DNA of 64,000 nt from Citrus sinensis (Eukaryota; Streptophyta; Magnoliopsida; Sapindales; Rutaceae), in contig NC_068562.1 in NCBI RefSeq assembly GCF_022201045.2, positions 3,782,001 to 3,846,000 of the forward strand. Direction: 5' to 3'. Below the pieces are notes generated by a model. That model worked only from the letters and a program-made list of their open reading frames with translations. It had not been told where the DNA came from and did no database searches. Positions 61,060 to 64,000 of the stretch are shown one piece after another; within the stretch, counting starts at the first letter, position 1, and every line of letters begins with the position of its first letter. The position numbers were made by a program, and so were the translations under genes.

Positions 61060-61635
61060 AAAACTGAAATATTGGTTTGGATTTCGGTTCGTTTAGTTGA
61101 ATTGAATAACGAAGAACTGAAATATTTTTATAATTTTACCAAAACATGAAATGCGCTATATGTTAATTGGCTATGCAAAATGATTACAACAAACCTGCTC
61201 ACGCGATTGTTATTTTTATTTTGAGTTGTAACTATTGTTATTTTTATTTTTTACAACTTTATGCTTATTTAGATGGAGCATTAGAGTCTAAATTTGTATT
61301 CTTAATTCTTAATATTTCATATTTTATTAGTAGTAGTTAGTAAGACAATAGTGATAAATGTGTTTTGAATACTTTGTGTTTATTGTTAGAATTTGTAACG
61401 AAACCATGATGAACTGATTATTGAGAAAAATTATTCCACGAATGAAGTCCAATGGACTAAAAATTTAGAATTCAAAATAAGTTTAATAGGCCCTGAACCA
61501 AAAAAACGAACCCACCGAACCAAATGGCAAATGAATCGGTTCATGTTCGGTTCTTTATTGTATTTGATTCCTTTTATAAAATAACCGAATTTAATTGGTT
61601 TTGCTCAATCTCGAACCGAACTGCGCCCACCTCTA
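61060..61635. mobile_element. possible hAT-like remnant
   Basis: The right edge, read inward, is TAGAGGTGGGCGCAGTTCGG, followed by several GGTTCGG/CGGTT words. This is the usual terminal and subterminal style of a plant hAT family whose ends read TAGAGGTGGGC. Similar CGGTTCG words occur to the left as far as about 61060. A matching left end was not found, so the limits are approximate. Confidence 0.4.
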
Positions 61636-62971
61636 CTTTTTAAAAAATATATCTATGCCATTGAAATAACTTCTATGTTAAATTTAGGACAACTCATATA
61701 TGAACGAAATGGCATACCATGCACCAGGTGTACAGTAACTGAACCCAATTTTTAAAATTAATAATAATATCTAAATATAGGTGTATTCTACGGTATGGCT
61801 TACGTATTAATCACGATAATCAGATAACAATGCGGGGGATAAGGTGAGATGGAGCTATCCACCAAAAGGTCACTTTTGATCTGATTCTTGACTCTTTGAC
61901 GTCCGATGGCCCATGGGCGGTTGGATATTATAAAATACCGCACTAAATTTATTTGCATAACCATTAGAATTGACAGCCATTCTCATCTTAAAATAATAAC
62001 ACTCGTCGCGCTACTCTCTTTATGTTATTTGTATACTTCCCTAATTTGCTAAGTTGTCAAACGTATTCATCCTTAAATTCACAACTGCTTTATCCAAATA
62101 AAAACCTTAAACGATAAAACTAACCTTAGTTTGATATTTAGATTAAATACACTGAAGTAGATGGCGGTAACAATCAGTGAGGCTATTTAAACCCACCAAT
62201 TTCTTTTTAAACCCATATAATTAATTTTTTATTTTCAATAAAATTTTGATAAAATTATTTAATTAATCCCATTTATCTTCCTACAATTCTTGAATTTGAC
62301 ATTAGTTACTTCAAAACATTTCTCTTCAAACACTGCAAAATAAAAATTTCTGCTTGGTTCTCAACTTTTGAAAATTCATTTCACTAAAGCAGTCATAATT
62401 TATGAGAAACAAACCCCACCATTAAAGAATGAATATCAATAAATTTTACCAAACATGAAAATTATAAAAATCTATTTGAGTTTAGCATTTACCTATTGTA
62501 TTGAATCAACAAATCTAAAAAATCAATGGCGAAAACTCAAAAAAATGAACTTAAGATTTAAGTTACAACATATGACATATCAAAGTAGAGAGAGGTAATA
62601 AGTAAAAAGTAATTTTAGGATTTTTTTTTAATTCATAATATATATGCGTGTGAGTGTTTTTCTAGAAAAAAATTTAATAAGTTCAAATAAACACACAACA
62701 AATCATATTAAATATTAATCAGATTTTTTCCATGGTTAGCTCACACTCAAAGGAGACACCGCGCCCCATGCCCCATATCCTATCCCAAAACGTAACAGGC
62801 TCCTCGTTTTCTTCGATGACACGGCCCTAATTTGTTTACAGTGGATCTCTCATTTTACCATGAAAGAGCCACCCAAAATTATTAGCTACTTCAGGAAACA
62901 ATAGTTTTTCTGGAGAGAGAGAGAGAGGAATTGCGAATAATTGGACAAGCCGATGACGACTAGGCAAGAAA

Positions 62972-63108
62972 ACAGTTTAATCAAATTAGTAAAATCTAAA
63001 CCTCAGTAAATGATACATGAAATAATGCAACTCAACATAAACAATTTAATCAAATTAGTAAAATCTAAACCTCAATAAATGATACATGAAATAATGCAAC
63101 TCAACATA
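62972..63108. repeat. 69-bp direct tandem duplication
   Basis: Two adjacent copies with a 69-bp period, both containing TTTAATCAAATTAGTAAAAT and GATACATGAAATAATGCAAC, differ at only a few bases. It is a recent small duplication in non-coding DNA. Confidence 0.9.
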
Positions 63109-63482
63109 TATTCTGCACGGATCCCCTTCATTGCCTTTTGCCTTTCTCGCTCCTGCTTTTTTACACCTACATTTGAGTCCCTTAACGTCAAAATTAAAAA
63201 TTCGACATGTATTCCCTTTTGCTAGTTTATAAAATAAAAATAGAAGAGAGCACTGGACAAAAAGACCTATTTCAACCTTGCATAAAACTCATTCCACTCG
63301 GAACATGAAGAAACACGTATTTCTTGTCCATCACCCAGAATATTCATAGACCAGGCCTTCAAATTTCAAATCCCACTCCAAAATTTGAGTAGAGGCAACA
63401 AATATAGGCAGCAAATTGGCGGAATATGTATGTATTCTAGAATACGGGCCAGAAATAGCTCAAAAGAATTACCATGACATTA

Positions 63483-63845
63483 TTATCTTCTTCTGCTCTT
63501 TTGGTCCTTCATTTCTGCTACTTTCTTTTTAAGGTCAGAAATGTTCTTATCCTGCATAGAAATTTGAAAATCCTTCTCTCTCAGTTCTCTCTTCAATCTT
63601 TCAATCACTTTCAAGTGATCTTCACACTTGCACTGGTTTGTATCTGCTATTTTCTCCTCCTCATTTATCCACTTGATGTTATGTTTTTTGGACACACCTG
63701 CGTTCTCCTCACCTTCAAAAGTTCTCTTCTTCACTACAATTTGGTTAGAAGGCTCATCACATACCATTTTACGGACATACAGGCTGGCTATTATCCCTGC
63801 ATTTGACTGAAATTCGACTAGTTTCTGAGGCCGTCCATAAGAATC
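63483..63845 (-). CDS. last exon of an unrecognised coiled-coil protein (partial)
   Basis: The exon runs from a good acceptor (CTTTCAG just before 63845) to the stop at 63483-63485, giving 120 residues; earlier exons lie beyond the right edge. The peptide begins DSYGRPQKLVEFQSNAGIIA and has a basic patch (VKKRTFEGEE) and a CKC motif. It ends in a predicted coiled coil (HLKVIERLKRELREKDFQIS, DKNISDLKKKVAEMKDQ) and an Arg-rich tail. The open frame, splice site and heptad pattern support a real gene. I do not recognise the family. Confidence 0.6.
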   Translation of the reverse strand, partial: DSYGRPQKLVEFQSNAGIIASLYVRKMVCDEPSNQIVVKKRTFEGEENAGVSKKHNIKWINEEEKIADTNQCKCEDHLKVIERLKRELREKDFQISMQDKNISDLKKKVAEMKDQKSRRR

Positions 63846-64000
63846 CTGAAAGAATACAGAATGATGTCAAGATTAAATTGTGCTACCCAAAAAAAAAAAA
63901 AAATCTCTCTCTAAAAACTATTCTCTCTCTCCTCTCTTTCCATCTCACTAAAAAATAATGCCTTATCTCAGCTGGCATCTACATTCACAAAATTTCAGTT

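Larger units (their letters stand above)
60545..63482. other. intergenic
   Basis: AT-rich DNA with no supported gene. It includes a hAT-like end near 61635 and a 69-bp tandem duplication near 62972 (separate entries). Confidence 0.4.

Overview
The window is nuclear DNA of a flowering plant. Its genes are interrupted by AT-rich GT-AG introns, intergenic DNA is AT-rich, and the protein families are plant-specific (WRKY group IId, UPF0481/DUF247, the GT43 xylan enzyme IRX14) or have a plant-type form (PTEN2). The mobile elements are typical plant hAT, pogo/Emigrant, Tourist-type MITE and Ty3/gypsy Tat elements. The proteins look like those of a woody rosid eudicot, perhaps Citrus. That genus is an impression, not a result.

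Layout. 1-405: AT-rich inverted-repeat element. 649-4378 (+): 2-oxoglutarate/Fe(II) oxygenase of the DIN11/At3g49630 type in 12 exons. 5363-6536: hAT transposon with a perfect 8-bp target duplication, followed by a decayed copy of the oxygenase's last exon near 7150-7260. 7972-10267 (-): tRNA-dihydrouridine synthase of the DUS1 class. 10444-13685: dead pogo/Lemi1-type transposon of the Emigrant group, with a second hAT copy (11495-12498) nested in it. 14334-14596: Tourist-like MITE. 17049-18420 (-): WRKY IId transcription factor. 20739-32856: complete-looking, very young Tat-lineage Ty3/gypsy retrotransposon. It carries a 121-bp tandem array and two antisense ORFs. 37068-40831 (+): IRX14 xylosyltransferase. 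42215-43091: long foldback element. 43883-45932 (+): papain-like cysteine protease without a granulin domain. 47801-49402 (+): UPF0481/DUF247 membrane protein. 50599-52211 (-): RER1 Golgi retrieval receptor. 54993-60544 (+): PTEN2-type lipid phosphatase. 63483-63845 (-): last exon of an unrecognised coiled-coil protein that runs off the window.

The host genes are unrelated housekeeping, cell-wall, signalling and stress genes. I see no operon-like logic or gene cluster. Exon joins were worked out by hand from splice sites. For all six multi-exon genes (oxygenase, DUS, WRKY, IRX14, protease, RER1) and for PTEN2, the summed coding length is a multiple of three and the reading frame is unbroken.

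I did not find a new multi-gene system. The parts most worth a second look are the recent Tat element with its higher-order 121-bp array and repeated LTR, the nested hAT-in-pogo insertion, the duplicated gene fragments beside the oxygenase and DUS genes, and the repeat-bearing N-terminus of the PTEN2 protein.
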